A stretch of 33,216 nt of DNA, from NCBI GenBank assembly GCA_017544665.1, contig JAFYDS010000069.1, forward strand, positions 1 to 33,216, written 5' to 3'. The first letter of the stretch is position 1; every line of letters starts with the position of its first letter. This DNA comes from Clostridia bacterium (GTDB lineage Bacteria > Bacillota > Clostridia > Oscillospirales > Acutalibacteraceae). A program made the translations under genes and the position numbers. Positions 15,145-22,962 of this stretch are shown one piece after another. Under the pieces are notes generated by a model, which saw nothing but the letters and a program-made list of their open reading frames with translations, ran no database searches and was not told the DNA's origin.

Positions 15145-17556
15145 TTAGATACTGGCAGCGTGAGAACGCCTTTTCTTTTTCCAGATCAGCGCGCCTGCCG
15201 CAGCAAGAAGCAGCGCAGTCCCCGCCGCGTAAATCGGCACGGTACCGATACCGCCGGTGGAGGGAAGGATGCTGCCCGGGAAGTTGGCTACCTCCAGGTG
15301 ATCGGAAATCTCCACGATTTCGCTGGAGACCACTGTCACGCGGAATATCTCGTCCGAAGCGTAATAGCCTGAGGGCGCCTTGGATTCGACGACGAAGTAC
15401 GATCTGCACGGCAGCGCGGGCGACAGCACCGTACCGTTTTCATCCGTGACCAGCGTCACAAGCTCGCCGTTGTCGTCACAGACGGGCACGACGGCGTAGT
15501 CCACACCGTCCACGGTCAGGATCCTGGTATCGGTATCATCCGCCGTTGCCGGACGGTATAAGATAAACTCTGCGCCTGCCAGCACGGCCGTTTTCTGCTC
15601 TGCCTGATCGTTCCCGTCGTATTTCAGAATACTGAATTGTCCGGTCACGTTATCGGGCGGAGGCGGGGGCGGCGGAGGAGGCGGCGGTGTGACGGGCGTG
15701 TTCTTGGGATAGACGGAGACGATGTCCGTATATTCCACCGTAACAACACCCGTTTCCTCGTCCGTTTTTTCAACGGGGAAGGGAACGCTGATATAGAACG
15801 GATCTGCGGGTTCTTCCACCAGTTCCGGATTCGGCTGCTCAAGCACCATATAGCGTCCGATATCCAGCGTCAGCGACGCGTAGCCGGTTTCGTCCGTCGT
15901 GACGGTATCAACAAGATTCGCAGCAACGGCGTACTGCGTAATCTCTTCCTGCGTGGGGATATCGCTGATTGCAGCGTTTTCGGGGATTCTGTAAATATCG
16001 AACGAGATGCCGCCGATGGGCCGGCCGGTTTCCGCCGCGGTTTTATAGATGCGCAGGCCCTGTTCGATATCCTGGTTGAAAGTGAACTGACGGCTGGCGC
16101 GGATATTGGTCTTGCCTTCGGCGACGCCCACCAGCGTCTGCGAGACCTCACGTCCCTCCTGCGGCTCGTAAAGGTAAACCCCGCGTTCGAGGTTCTGCGT
16201 ACCGGACACCGTAACGGTCACGGTATCCCCCGCTTTGGCGGTGACCGTCATCGGGTATTTGTCGCGCGTGTCCGCCTGGAAGGTGGTGGTCCCGGTCACT
16301 TCGCCGAGTTCGTTCGCCGCGGTCACATTGATCCGCACGTCGTCCCCGGGCTTCACGGTGCCGTTGAGCACAACGTAAACGCCGAGCTCATATGTGTCGT
16401 TCGTGCCGCTTTGCAATTCAGCCCGCGTCACTTCCACGTTCGAAATCACAAGCTGCCGTTCTTCGGCCTGTACGCCGTCAAGCCGCGTCAGGTAGTAAAC
16501 AAGCGTATTCACGCGGTAGGCTTCTTCGGCGTCGGTCGTGATAGCGCGTTTATTTGCGGGTCTGCGGCTGCCCGTGGCGCGCCACCAGTGCGACAGCTCG
16601 TTGGAATAGTCGTGCGCCAGACGGAAAACACTGTTCAGTCCCTGGTCTATGGTGCCGCCGTACTGCATGGCGAGATCCCGTTCGGCCTCGTCGTTCATAT
16701 TGGAATAGCCCCAGATGGCCATCTGGACGCCGGCGATGATATCGCTGCGGGTCAGACTGTTAACAAAATCGGCGTTCAGCCCGCCGGCTTTCAGTTTCGC
16801 CTTCATCTCGTCAATGCTGATAAAGGGATATGCGTTCTGTACGATGGCGCGGATGTGTTCGGCGGCGCCGACAGAATAGTAACCGGCGTCTTCCAGATTC
16901 GAGCGTTTGTAATGCTCGCCGTCCTTCACTGCGGTCTTCACGTCGCAGCAGTAGGTCAGTTCATAGTTGTTTGTACCAAGCTCATAAGGACCGTCGGGGC
17001 TCCAGGTGCCGCTGTATTTGTCCGTATCCACCAGCAGGATGGTCGCGGGCATATCCAGCGCGGGAGAAACGGCCATGCTCATCTCATAAACGTAGTTGTT
17101 CTTGAAAAATGCTTCATAAGGATATTCATCCGTTGTGGTGTGCAGCGTTTTGCTGATATTGAAATTATAAACCGTTTCGGGAACAGCCGTCAGCTTTTCC
17201 ACAAGCGCCGCAGGGATCTGCGATTGCTGTTCGGGGGTAAGGGCGTCGTAGGCGTTCTGCGCGGCCAGTCGCGCGGCAGTCATTTCGGAAACATACGCGT
17301 TATAGCGGCTGCGCGCATCCTCATGCGACGCAATCACGGCAGCGTCCGTTTCGCCGAACCAAGCGTATTCGGTGGTATAGGCGCTGTTTTTTCTCATGTT
17401 CTGCATCGTCTGCAGCGAATCGATCGCCTCCAGCTGCGAGATCACAGCGTCCACCGCATCGTCCGCATACGCCACCGTCACACACATGGAAACAGTCGCC
17501 ATCAACAGAAGAAGCGCCAACACAACCGAAACCGATCTCATGATCCTCGTTTGCAC
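15145..17556 (-). CDS. Thioester-domain adhesin with pilin motif, Cna-B/SpaA domains and LPSTGG
   Basis: The 803-residue precursor has a signal peptide (about 1-31), a helical region and a thioester domain. The candidate thioester pair is Cys203 in YCCDVKT and Gln278 in GVQMAIWGYS, which together match the TQXA-type family of adhesins that bind host amines covalently. A beta-domain follows, then a Cna-B-like domain (about 500-615) ending in VSVYPKN. Lys618 there fits the canonical pilin motif for sortase C cross-linking. An 11-residue polyproline linker, a SpaA domain with ESKAPSGYY, LPSTGG and a basic tail complete it. I use the GTG at 17556, preceded by AAAGGGGGG with 9-nt spacing; ATG at 17541 is the alternative. 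No sortase gene is adjacent, so the enzymes of the pilus operon probably process it. Confidence 0.88.
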   Translation of the reverse strand: MQTRIMRSVSVVLALLLLMATVSMCVTVAYADDAVDAVISQLEAIDSLQTMQNMRKNSAYTTEYAWFGETDAAVIASHEDARSRYNAYVSEMTAARLAAQNAYDALTPEQQSQIPAALVEKLTAVPETVYNFNISKTLHTTTDEYPYEAFFKNNYVYEMSMAVSPALDMPATILLVDTDKYSGTWSPDGPYELGTNNYELTYCCDVKTAVKDGEHYKRSNLEDAGYYSVGAAEHIRAIVQNAYPFISIDEMKAKLKAGGLNADFVNSLTRSDIIAGVQMAIWGYSNMNDEAERDLAMQYGGTIDQGLNSVFRLAHDYSNELSHWWRATGSRRPANKRAITTDAEEAYRVNTLVYYLTRLDGVQAEERQLVISNVEVTRAELQSGTNDTYELGVYVVLNGTVKPGDDVRINVTAANELGEVTGTTTFQADTRDKYPMTVTAKAGDTVTVTVSGTQNLERGVYLYEPQEGREVSQTLVGVAEGKTNIRASRQFTFNQDIEQGLRIYKTAAETGRPIGGISFDIYRIPENAAISDIPTQEEITQYAVAANLVDTVTTDETGYASLTLDIGRYMVLEQPNPELVEEPADPFYISVPFPVEKTDEETGVVTVEYTDIVSVYPKNTPVTPPPPPPPPPPPDNVTGQFSILKYDGNDQAEQKTAVLAGAEFILYRPATADDTDTRILTVDGVDYAVVPVCDDNGELVTLVTDENGTVLSPALPCRSYFVVESKAPSGYYASDEIFRVTVVSSEIVEISDHLEVANFPGSILPSTGGIGTVPIYAAGTALLLAAAGALIWKKKRRSHAASI

Positions 17557-17583
17557 GTTTCAGATCCCCCCTTTCTCTATGTT

Positions 17584-17626
17584 CCGGCGAAAAACGCCGG
17601 TCCGTTTTTACAGGGCAAAAGCCCTG
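17584..17626 (-). promoter_or_regulatory. Two tandem hairpins in the leader of the thioester adhesin
   Basis: CCGGCG/CGCCGG with a five-base loop (17584-17600) and CAGGGC/GCCCTG with a four-base loop (17611-17626) lie between promoter and start codon. Neither is followed by a U-tract on the minus strand, so control of mRNA stability or translation is likelier than termination. Confidence 0.5.
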
Positions 17627-17645
17627 ACGCAATACAGTAAATATT

Positions 17646-17674
17646 ATTATATTATAAATTTCACACAAAATCAA
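17646..17674 (-). promoter_or_regulatory. Sigma-A promoter of the thioester adhesin gene
   Basis: On the minus strand TTGATT (17669-17674) and consensus TATAAT (17646-17651) are 17 bp apart. The leader to the GTG start is about 85 nt. Confidence 0.85.
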
Positions 17675-17867
17675 TACTTTTTTCAATGGATTTTCAAAAA
17701 GTGTTGACCCAACAAGCTTTGGAATCGTACGGCAGTCTTTTTCGGTACTTTTCCACTTTTTTGTGCGCCGATGATCTTCTTTGCTGCAGAGAACCAAAAG
17801 TCGCGAAAGAGAACACAAAAGCACCGGGTTTGAGCTTCACCGCAGCAGCATTTTTTTCAGTCTAAAT

Positions 17868-17881
17868 TGTATAACTATACA
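17868..17881. promoter_or_regulatory. Inverted repeat TGTATA-AC-TATACA, candidate operator
   Basis: This perfect 6+2+6 inverted repeat ends 8 bp before the -35 box of the glycan operon, where a transcription activator or repressor would bind. No regulator gene is present in the window, so the protein is unknown. Confidence 0.5.
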
Positions 17882-17889
17882 TTATAGTC

Positions 17890-17918
17890 TTTACTTCTTT
17901 TCAGATTTCTGATATGAT
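17890..17918 (+). promoter_or_regulatory. Promoter of the glycan-degradation operon
   Basis: TTTACT (17890-17895) and TATGAT (17913-17918) are separated by 17 bp, about 50 bp before the first start codon. The rest of the 17557-17968 gap holds no supported gene. Confidence 0.65.
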
Positions 17919-17968
17919 TAGTTTATACATTCAAAAGCCCCGCTGACAGACTATAGTGAGGAAACGAA

Positions 17969-19786
17969 ATGATACAGTATCTGACTTATGTGGTTTTGGT
18001 ATTCGTCCTGATTTTCAAAACGATCTTCCCCTTTGGCATGATCCGCCAGACGACTGCGGCCGAAACGGGCTCGCTCGCCGCGACGGACGCGCTCGGCCGT
18101 CAGGCGGTCTCCGCCGGGCAGAGTGAAAAGAAGGTGGGGATCTTCTACTTTCTTTGGAACGGCGAACACTCGCAAAGCGGTCCCTATGACATCACGAAGA
18201 TCATCGAAAACGACCCGCTCGCCTACACCTCGGTCGAGCGCTGGGAAGCCGCGGGCGGCGGCCCCTACGCCGTGTGGCACCACTGGGGCGAGCCGCTGTT
18301 CGGCTACTACTTTCAGTCCGACCGCTGGGTCGTCAGCCTTCACTGCCAGATGCTCACGGACGCCGGGGTCGATTTCATGGTGTTCGACACAACGAACGCC
18401 GTGCCATATACAGAACGTGTGCTCGAACTGATCGACGTCTGGTACGGCTACCTGCAGCAGGGCTGGAAGGTGCCGCAGCTGGCGTTCTACACCAACAGCG
18501 CCTCCGGCGCGATCGCGAACCTGCTTTACGATACGCTTTATAACAACGCTGAACTGAAAGCGAAATATCCCGATATCGACAAGCTTTGGTTCCGGATGAA
18601 CGGCAAACCGATGATCGTCGGCAACGCGGACGACCCCGAGATGCGGCCGGAAGTCAAAGACTACTTCCGCATCAAGGCCGTACAGTGGCCCACGGACGAC
18701 AAGCACAGCGACGGCTTCCCGTGGATCGAGTTCGGCACCACGCTGCACACCGTCGGCGGGTACTATAAGAACTCGCTGCAGGACGAGAGCATCATGAACG
18801 TTTCCGTCGCGCAGCACACAGAAAGCTGCCGTTTCAGCGCCTCCGCCTGGTACGGCAGAGCGGACCACGGCCGCAGCTGGCACCTTTGGCACAAGGACAC
18901 GCGCGAGGACGCAGTCTTGCAGGGCTACAACTTCGCGGAGCAGTGGGAATACGCGATCAAGCTCGACCCCGACATCGTCTTTGTCACCGGCTTCAACGAG
19001 TGGACAGCGATGCGCCTCAACGAGCCCGGCGAACCAATCGCCTTTATCGACACCTGCGACGAGGAGTATTCGCGCGACCTGGAGCCCGCGGCGGGCCGGC
19101 TCGGCGACAACTACTATATGCAGATGGTGAACTACATCGCGAAGTACAAGGGCACCACGGCAACCCTTCCGAAGGGCGGCAGCCGGACGATCGACATCGG
19201 CGGCGCCTTTGACCAGTGGGACGACGGCAAAATCACCGCCGTCTATAAGGATTATCAGAACGACACGTTCGACCGTGACCACCGCGGCTACGGAGACACC
19301 TATTACAAAGACGATTCCGGCCGGAACGATATCGTGCGTGCCAAAGTCGCCGAGGACAAGAACAACCTGTATTTCTATGTGGAGACCGCAAGTGACCTGA
19401 CCGCCCCCGCGGACACAGGCTGGATGACGCTGTTCCTCAACAAAAACGGCAGCGAGGGCTACGACTTCTGCGTCAACCGCACGGCACCCAAAGACGGCAA
19501 GACAACTGTGGAAGCGGTCAAAGACGGCGCATACACCGCGCTCGGAGACGCCGAGATCAAGTATGAGGGCAACCGCCTGATGCTCAAAGTAGATAAGTCC
19601 CTTTTGGGCTTCGCGCCGGGCGCGGACGCGTCACTGCAATTCAAATGGGCGGACAATTACACCGATGGCGATCTCTATTCATTCTATACCCGCGGCGACG
19701 CCGCTCCCTACGGCCGGCTGAACTGGATCTATACCAGCATCTACGCTTTGAACCTGCAATCCGTTCGCCTGTTTCTGAATTTCTGA
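17969..19786 (+). CDS. Exported GH99/WbsX-like glycoside hydrolase with C-terminal CBM9-like domain
   Basis: The 605-residue protein starts with a hydrophobic segment (about 3-24) acting as signal peptide or membrane anchor. The catalytic TIM-barrel region (about 55-395) has the GH99/GH71-like marks IFYFLWNGEH, VWHHWGEPLFGYY, AGVDFMVFDTTNA and, around residues 339-345, VTGFNEW. Glu344 there is a plausible catalytic residue. A C-terminal beta-domain (about 410-600) beginning with TIDIGGAFDQWDDGKI resembles the family 9-like carbohydrate-binding or DOMON-type domains found on such enzymes. A GAGG site lies about 7 nt before the ATG. As first gene of the operon and one of three proteins with an export signal, it may act on the intact glycan outside the cell. 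Substrate unknown; mannan-type endo activity is only a family-based guess. Confidence 0.7.
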   Translation: MIQYLTYVVLVFVLIFKTIFPFGMIRQTTAAETGSLAATDALGRQAVSAGQSEKKVGIFYFLWNGEHSQSGPYDITKIIENDPLAYTSVERWEAAGGGPYAVWHHWGEPLFGYYFQSDRWVVSLHCQMLTDAGVDFMVFDTTNAVPYTERVLELIDVWYGYLQQGWKVPQLAFYTNSASGAIANLLYDTLYNNAELKAKYPDIDKLWFRMNGKPMIVGNADDPEMRPEVKDYFRIKAVQWPTDDKHSDGFPWIEFGTTLHTVGGYYKNSLQDESIMNVSVAQHTESCRFSASAWYGRADHGRSWHLWHKDTREDAVLQGYNFAEQWEYAIKLDPDIVFVTGFNEWTAMRLNEPGEPIAFIDTCDEEYSRDLEPAAGRLGDNYYMQMVNYIAKYKGTTATLPKGGSRTIDIGGAFDQWDDGKITAVYKDYQNDTFDRDHRGYGDTYYKDDSGRNDIVRAKVAEDKNNLYFYVETASDLTAPADTGWMTLFLNKNGSEGYDFCVNRTAPKDGKTTVEAVKDGAYTALGDAEIKYEGNRLMLKVDKSLLGFAPGADASLQFKWADNYTDGDLYSFYTRGDAAPYGRLNWIYTSIYALNLQSVRLFLNF

Positions 19787-19812
19787 GCAATCCTGTAAGG
19801 AGGTCAACCGAA

Positions 19813-20661
19813 ATGAAAAAAGACTATCCCGGCATGCCGATGCGCTTTGCCCATACGGGCGTGACCCAGTTTGCGCCGGAAAACACGCTCGAAGCGTTCC
19901 GGAAGGCTGCGGAGCTCGGCTTCGAGGGCATCGAGCTCGATATCCAGATCGCCGGCGACGGCGAAATCATCGTCACGCACAACGGCAACATGGGCTACAT
20001 GACCTTTGAACGGCACCGCGACGTGCTGAAAGAAATGACGACGGAACAGATCAAACAATTTGACATCCCCTACCGCGACGCGCTCAAACTCAAGTACCCG
20101 CCCTATCCCTGGACGGAGCACTTCGGCGGACGGCGCATGATCACCCCGCCGGATTACGTCGAGGACCGCGTGACGCACCTCATCACCTTCCCGGAATTCG
20201 ACGCGTGGCTGGCGACGGTCCCCTACGACCTCACCGTCGAGGTGGAATTCAAAACCACGGGAATGTGCCCGCGCATGGACGAGATTCTTGCCTCCTCTTC
20301 CAACGTGTCGCGCTACATCTTCTTTTCCGGCGACTGGGCCGTGCTCGAGGAGATGCAGGCGTATTACCGCGCGAAGGGCAAGCCGGAAGGTCTGCGCCTC
20401 GGCGCGAACATTCGCTTCATCAACGAGAAAACAATGGCGTTCGTCCGCGCTGCCGATCTCTGGGAAGTCGGGCTGAACGACGGCGCCTTCACCAAAGCGG
20501 ACGTCGATATGTTTGCCGATATGGGAATCAAGGTGTTTTCCAACCTCGGCGATTATCCCGAATGGTGGGCACAGATCTGCGAGATGGGCGTAACGGGCTT
20601 CAAAACGAACTACCCGGACGCCTATACGGAGTGGTGGCACAGCACAAAGGAGACCTCATGA
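19813..20661 (+). CDS. Glycerophosphodiester phosphodiesterase-like protein with altered active site
   Basis: The 282-residue cytoplasmic protein has the GDPD TIM-barrel N-terminus: HTGVTQFAPENTLEAF (His14), GFEGIELDIQIAGDGEIIVTHN (Glu41, Asp43, His56) and a late TNYPD. Both catalytic-type His residues and the metal-binding Glu/Asp are kept. Several otherwise strongly conserved positions differ: HR is HT (Thr15), HD is HN, and TDxP is TNYP. Arg normally contacts the phosphate, so the protein may act on another phosphodiester or on a different sugar linkage. A strong AAGGAGGT site lies 8 nt before the ATG, 26 bp after the preceding gene. The stop overlaps the next start (ATGA), tying its expression to the GH3 enzyme. 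Confidence 0.78.
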   Translation: MKKDYPGMPMRFAHTGVTQFAPENTLEAFRKAAELGFEGIELDIQIAGDGEIIVTHNGNMGYMTFERHRDVLKEMTTEQIKQFDIPYRDALKLKYPPYPWTEHFGGRRMITPPDYVEDRVTHLITFPEFDAWLATVPYDLTVEVEFKTTGMCPRMDEILASSSNVSRYIFFSGDWAVLEEMQAYYRAKGKPEGLRLGANIRFINEKTMAFVRAADLWEVGLNDGAFTKADVDMFADMGIKVFSNLGDYPEWWAQICEMGVTGFKTNYPDAYTEWWHSTKETS

Positions 20662-22844
20662 TCACGAAATCACCCGAAGCGCGCGCGGCGGCGCTGCTGC
20701 GCGATTTGACGCTTGACGAAAAGATCTATCAGGTGACCGCCGACATGTATTTTGACGTGGATGGCGATTACGACGCGCGACGCGACCCTCTCTGCGGCAG
20801 CTACCGCAACCCCGGTCATTTTATGCATCAGGATCGCGAAACCCCGGCCTCACCCGCCGAAGTGGCCGCAAAGATCAACGCCGACGTACAGCGCAGCATC
20901 GACGCGCAGCCGCATCATATCCCGCCGATTGAAAACGGCGAAGCGCTGCACGGCGCGCAGTGGGGCATGTGCACGAACTTTCCGCAGCCGATCGGGCTCG
21001 CGTCGTCGTTCGACCCCGCGCTTGTCGGCCGTGTGGCCGACGCCATCGGCAAAGAGTGCGCCGCGGTCGGCGTACGGCAGGTGTTCGCGCCTGTCATCAA
21101 CCTCGCGCGCGACTGCCGTTGGGGACGCACGGTCGAAACCTTCGGCGAAGACGTGAAGCTCACCTGCGATATGGGCGCGGCCATGTGCCGCGGTCTGGAG
21201 CAAAACGGCGTGATTGCCACGCCCAAGCATTTTGCCGACAACTACAGCTTCGGCGGGCGGGATTCCAACTACAGCGAAACGAGCGAGCGCACTATGCGCG
21301 AGACGATTCTCCCGCCTTTCAAGACCTGCTTCAACGCGGGCGCGCAGTCTGTGATGGCGGCGTACAACGGCTGGGAAGGCGTGCCCTGCAGCGCGAACAA
21401 ACGGCTGCTGACCGATATTCTGCGCAAAGACTGGGGCTTTTCCGGCTTTGTCGTTTCCGATTACTGGGGCGTGGAGGGTTTGCGCGAGGCGCACAATCTT
21501 GTTGATTCCAACGCAAAAGCTGCGGCGCTGGCGCTCAAAGCCGGACTCGATGTGATCTTGCCTTTTAACCGGTTCGAAGCGGTGAAGGAAGCGATCGAAA
21601 AAGGATTTCTGACCGAACAGGAGCTCGACCGAAACGTACTGCGTATATTGACGGCGAAGTTTCGCCTCGGCCTGTTTGACCACCCCTTTGCGGACGGCGA
21701 AGCGGCAAACAAGGTCGTTCGTTGCCGAACACATAAAGCGCTTGCGCTGGAGGCGGCGCGGGAATCTATCGTCCTTTTGAAAAACGAAGGCGTTCTGCCG
21801 CTGCAAAAAGAAAAAGTCCTGCGCATCGGCGTGTTCGGGCAAAACGCAAAGCTGATCCCGATCGGCACAAACTATTCCGGCCCCTACAAAGCCCCGTGGC
21901 AGGGTGAAGACGCGCCGACGCCGCTGGAAGCGCTGCGTGAATACTTCGGCGACAGCGCCGAGGTGCTTTTCGGCGAAAACAGCGAGATCGAACAGATCGC
22001 GCCGACGTGTGACGTCAATCTCTATTTTACAACGATCCTTGAGGGGGAAGGCAGCGACCGCAGCAATCTGCGTCTGCCCTCCGTTGCCGCAGTAAAAGCG
22101 GAAGAAGAAACCGGCGGCCTGATCGTGGACAAGGCCGAACAGCGCGTATGCGAAGATCAGGAACAGTCGATTCTGCGCCTGTGCGCCGCAGACGGGAACG
22201 CCGTCGTCGTTTTGCTCAACGGCGCACCGGTCGATATGACGGCGTGGATCGGTTCCGCAAAGGCTGTTGTGGAGGCATGGTATCCCGGCGAACAGGGAGC
22301 AAGAGCGCTGACCGAGATTCTGTTCGGCGTCACGAACCCATCGGGCAAGCTGCCGATCACGATTCCGAAAACGGTCGGTCAGCTGCCGCTGTTCTATGCT
22401 CACAAGCCATCCGGCCGCGGCTACGCCTATTGCGACAACGACGGCAAGCCGCTCTATCCCTTCGGGTTTGGGCTGAGCTATACGACATTTGCGCTCACAG
22501 GCGCGTCGCTCAGTATATCAGAAGACGGCGCGAAAGTGTCTTTCGACATCATCAACACCGGCGGCCGCGATGGCGCCGAGGTGGTGCAGCTTTATCTTGC
22601 CTCTCATGACTGCGCTGTCGTGCGCCCTGTGAAAGAACTGAAAGCTTATACGCGCGTCTTTTTGAAAAAAGGAGAAACAACGCGCGCTGCGCTTTGCCTG
22701 CCCGTTGACGCGTTTTGCTATTATGACGCCGCGATGTGTTACGGCCTGCACGACGGCTGTCACACGCTGCTGATCGGCACATCGTCGGAAGATATCTGCG
22801 CGCGTTTTGAACTGCAGATCAAAGACACGCGGCTGATGCAGTAA
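20658..22844 (+). CDS. Glycoside hydrolase family 3 enzyme (beta-glucosidase/beta-xylosidase type)
   Basis: The 728-residue protein carries the full GH3 layout: an N-terminal TIM barrel (about 1-300), an alpha/beta sandwich (about 340-560) and a C-terminal fibronectin III-like domain (about 615-715). Visible marks are ENGEALHGAQWG, the K190-H191-F motif, and VVSDYWGVEGL with Asp268 as the nucleophile. NPSGKLPITIPKTVGQLPLFY and the YPFGFGLSYTTF segment also belong to the family. It has no signal peptide, so it likely hydrolyses imported oligosaccharides in the cytoplasm. The ATG at 20658 overlaps the stop of the GDPD-like gene, with AAAGGAG just upstream. The natural substrate cannot be told from sequence; glucose, xylose and arabinose-linked glycosides are possible. 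Confidence 0.93.
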   Translation: MITKSPEARAAALLRDLTLDEKIYQVTADMYFDVDGDYDARRDPLCGSYRNPGHFMHQDRETPASPAEVAAKINADVQRSIDAQPHHIPPIENGEALHGAQWGMCTNFPQPIGLASSFDPALVGRVADAIGKECAAVGVRQVFAPVINLARDCRWGRTVETFGEDVKLTCDMGAAMCRGLEQNGVIATPKHFADNYSFGGRDSNYSETSERTMRETILPPFKTCFNAGAQSVMAAYNGWEGVPCSANKRLLTDILRKDWGFSGFVVSDYWGVEGLREAHNLVDSNAKAAALALKAGLDVILPFNRFEAVKEAIEKGFLTEQELDRNVLRILTAKFRLGLFDHPFADGEAANKVVRCRTHKALALEAARESIVLLKNEGVLPLQKEKVLRIGVFGQNAKLIPIGTNYSGPYKAPWQGEDAPTPLEALREYFGDSAEVLFGENSEIEQIAPTCDVNLYFTTILEGEGSDRSNLRLPSVAAVKAEEETGGLIVDKAEQRVCEDQEQSILRLCAADGNAVVVLLNGAPVDMTAWIGSAKAVVEAWYPGEQGARALTEILFGVTNPSGKLPITIPKTVGQLPLFYAHKPSGRGYAYCDNDGKPLYPFGFGLSYTTFALTGASLSISEDGAKVSFDIINTGGRDGAEVVQLYLASHDCAVVRPVKELKAYTRVFLKKGETTRAALCLPVDAFCYYDAAMCYGLHDGCHTLLIGTSSEDICARFELQIKDTRLMQ

Positions 22845-22908
22845 AGCACGTGGATTTGAAGGAATCAAAACCTGTCGCTTTCGCGTTGAACAAACTGTCG
22901 TTTCATTC

Positions 22909-22927
22909 GTCGGCAAAACCGACTTTT
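22909..22927 (+). terminator. Weak intrinsic terminator or attenuator between GH3 and GH78 genes
   Basis: GTCGG/CCGAC with a CAAAA loop (22909-22923) is followed by TTTT. The 5-bp stem and four T residues suggest partial termination at most. This is the second-longest gap (118 bp) of the glycan operon. Confidence 0.35.
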
Positions 22928-22962
22928 GCAATTCGTGATTAAATCAGGAAAGAGGATGAAGA

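Noticed and set aside
15637-17640. A 667-codon plus-strand open frame opposite the thioester adhesin
   Set aside because: It runs through the adhesin's coding region and its promoter, starts inside the polyproline coding stretch and gives an Arg/His-rich product without family features.
20850-22403. A 517-codon minus-strand frame within the GH3 gene
   Set aside because: The GH3 reading is unambiguous by catalytic motifs; the antisense frame is a codon-bias shadow.
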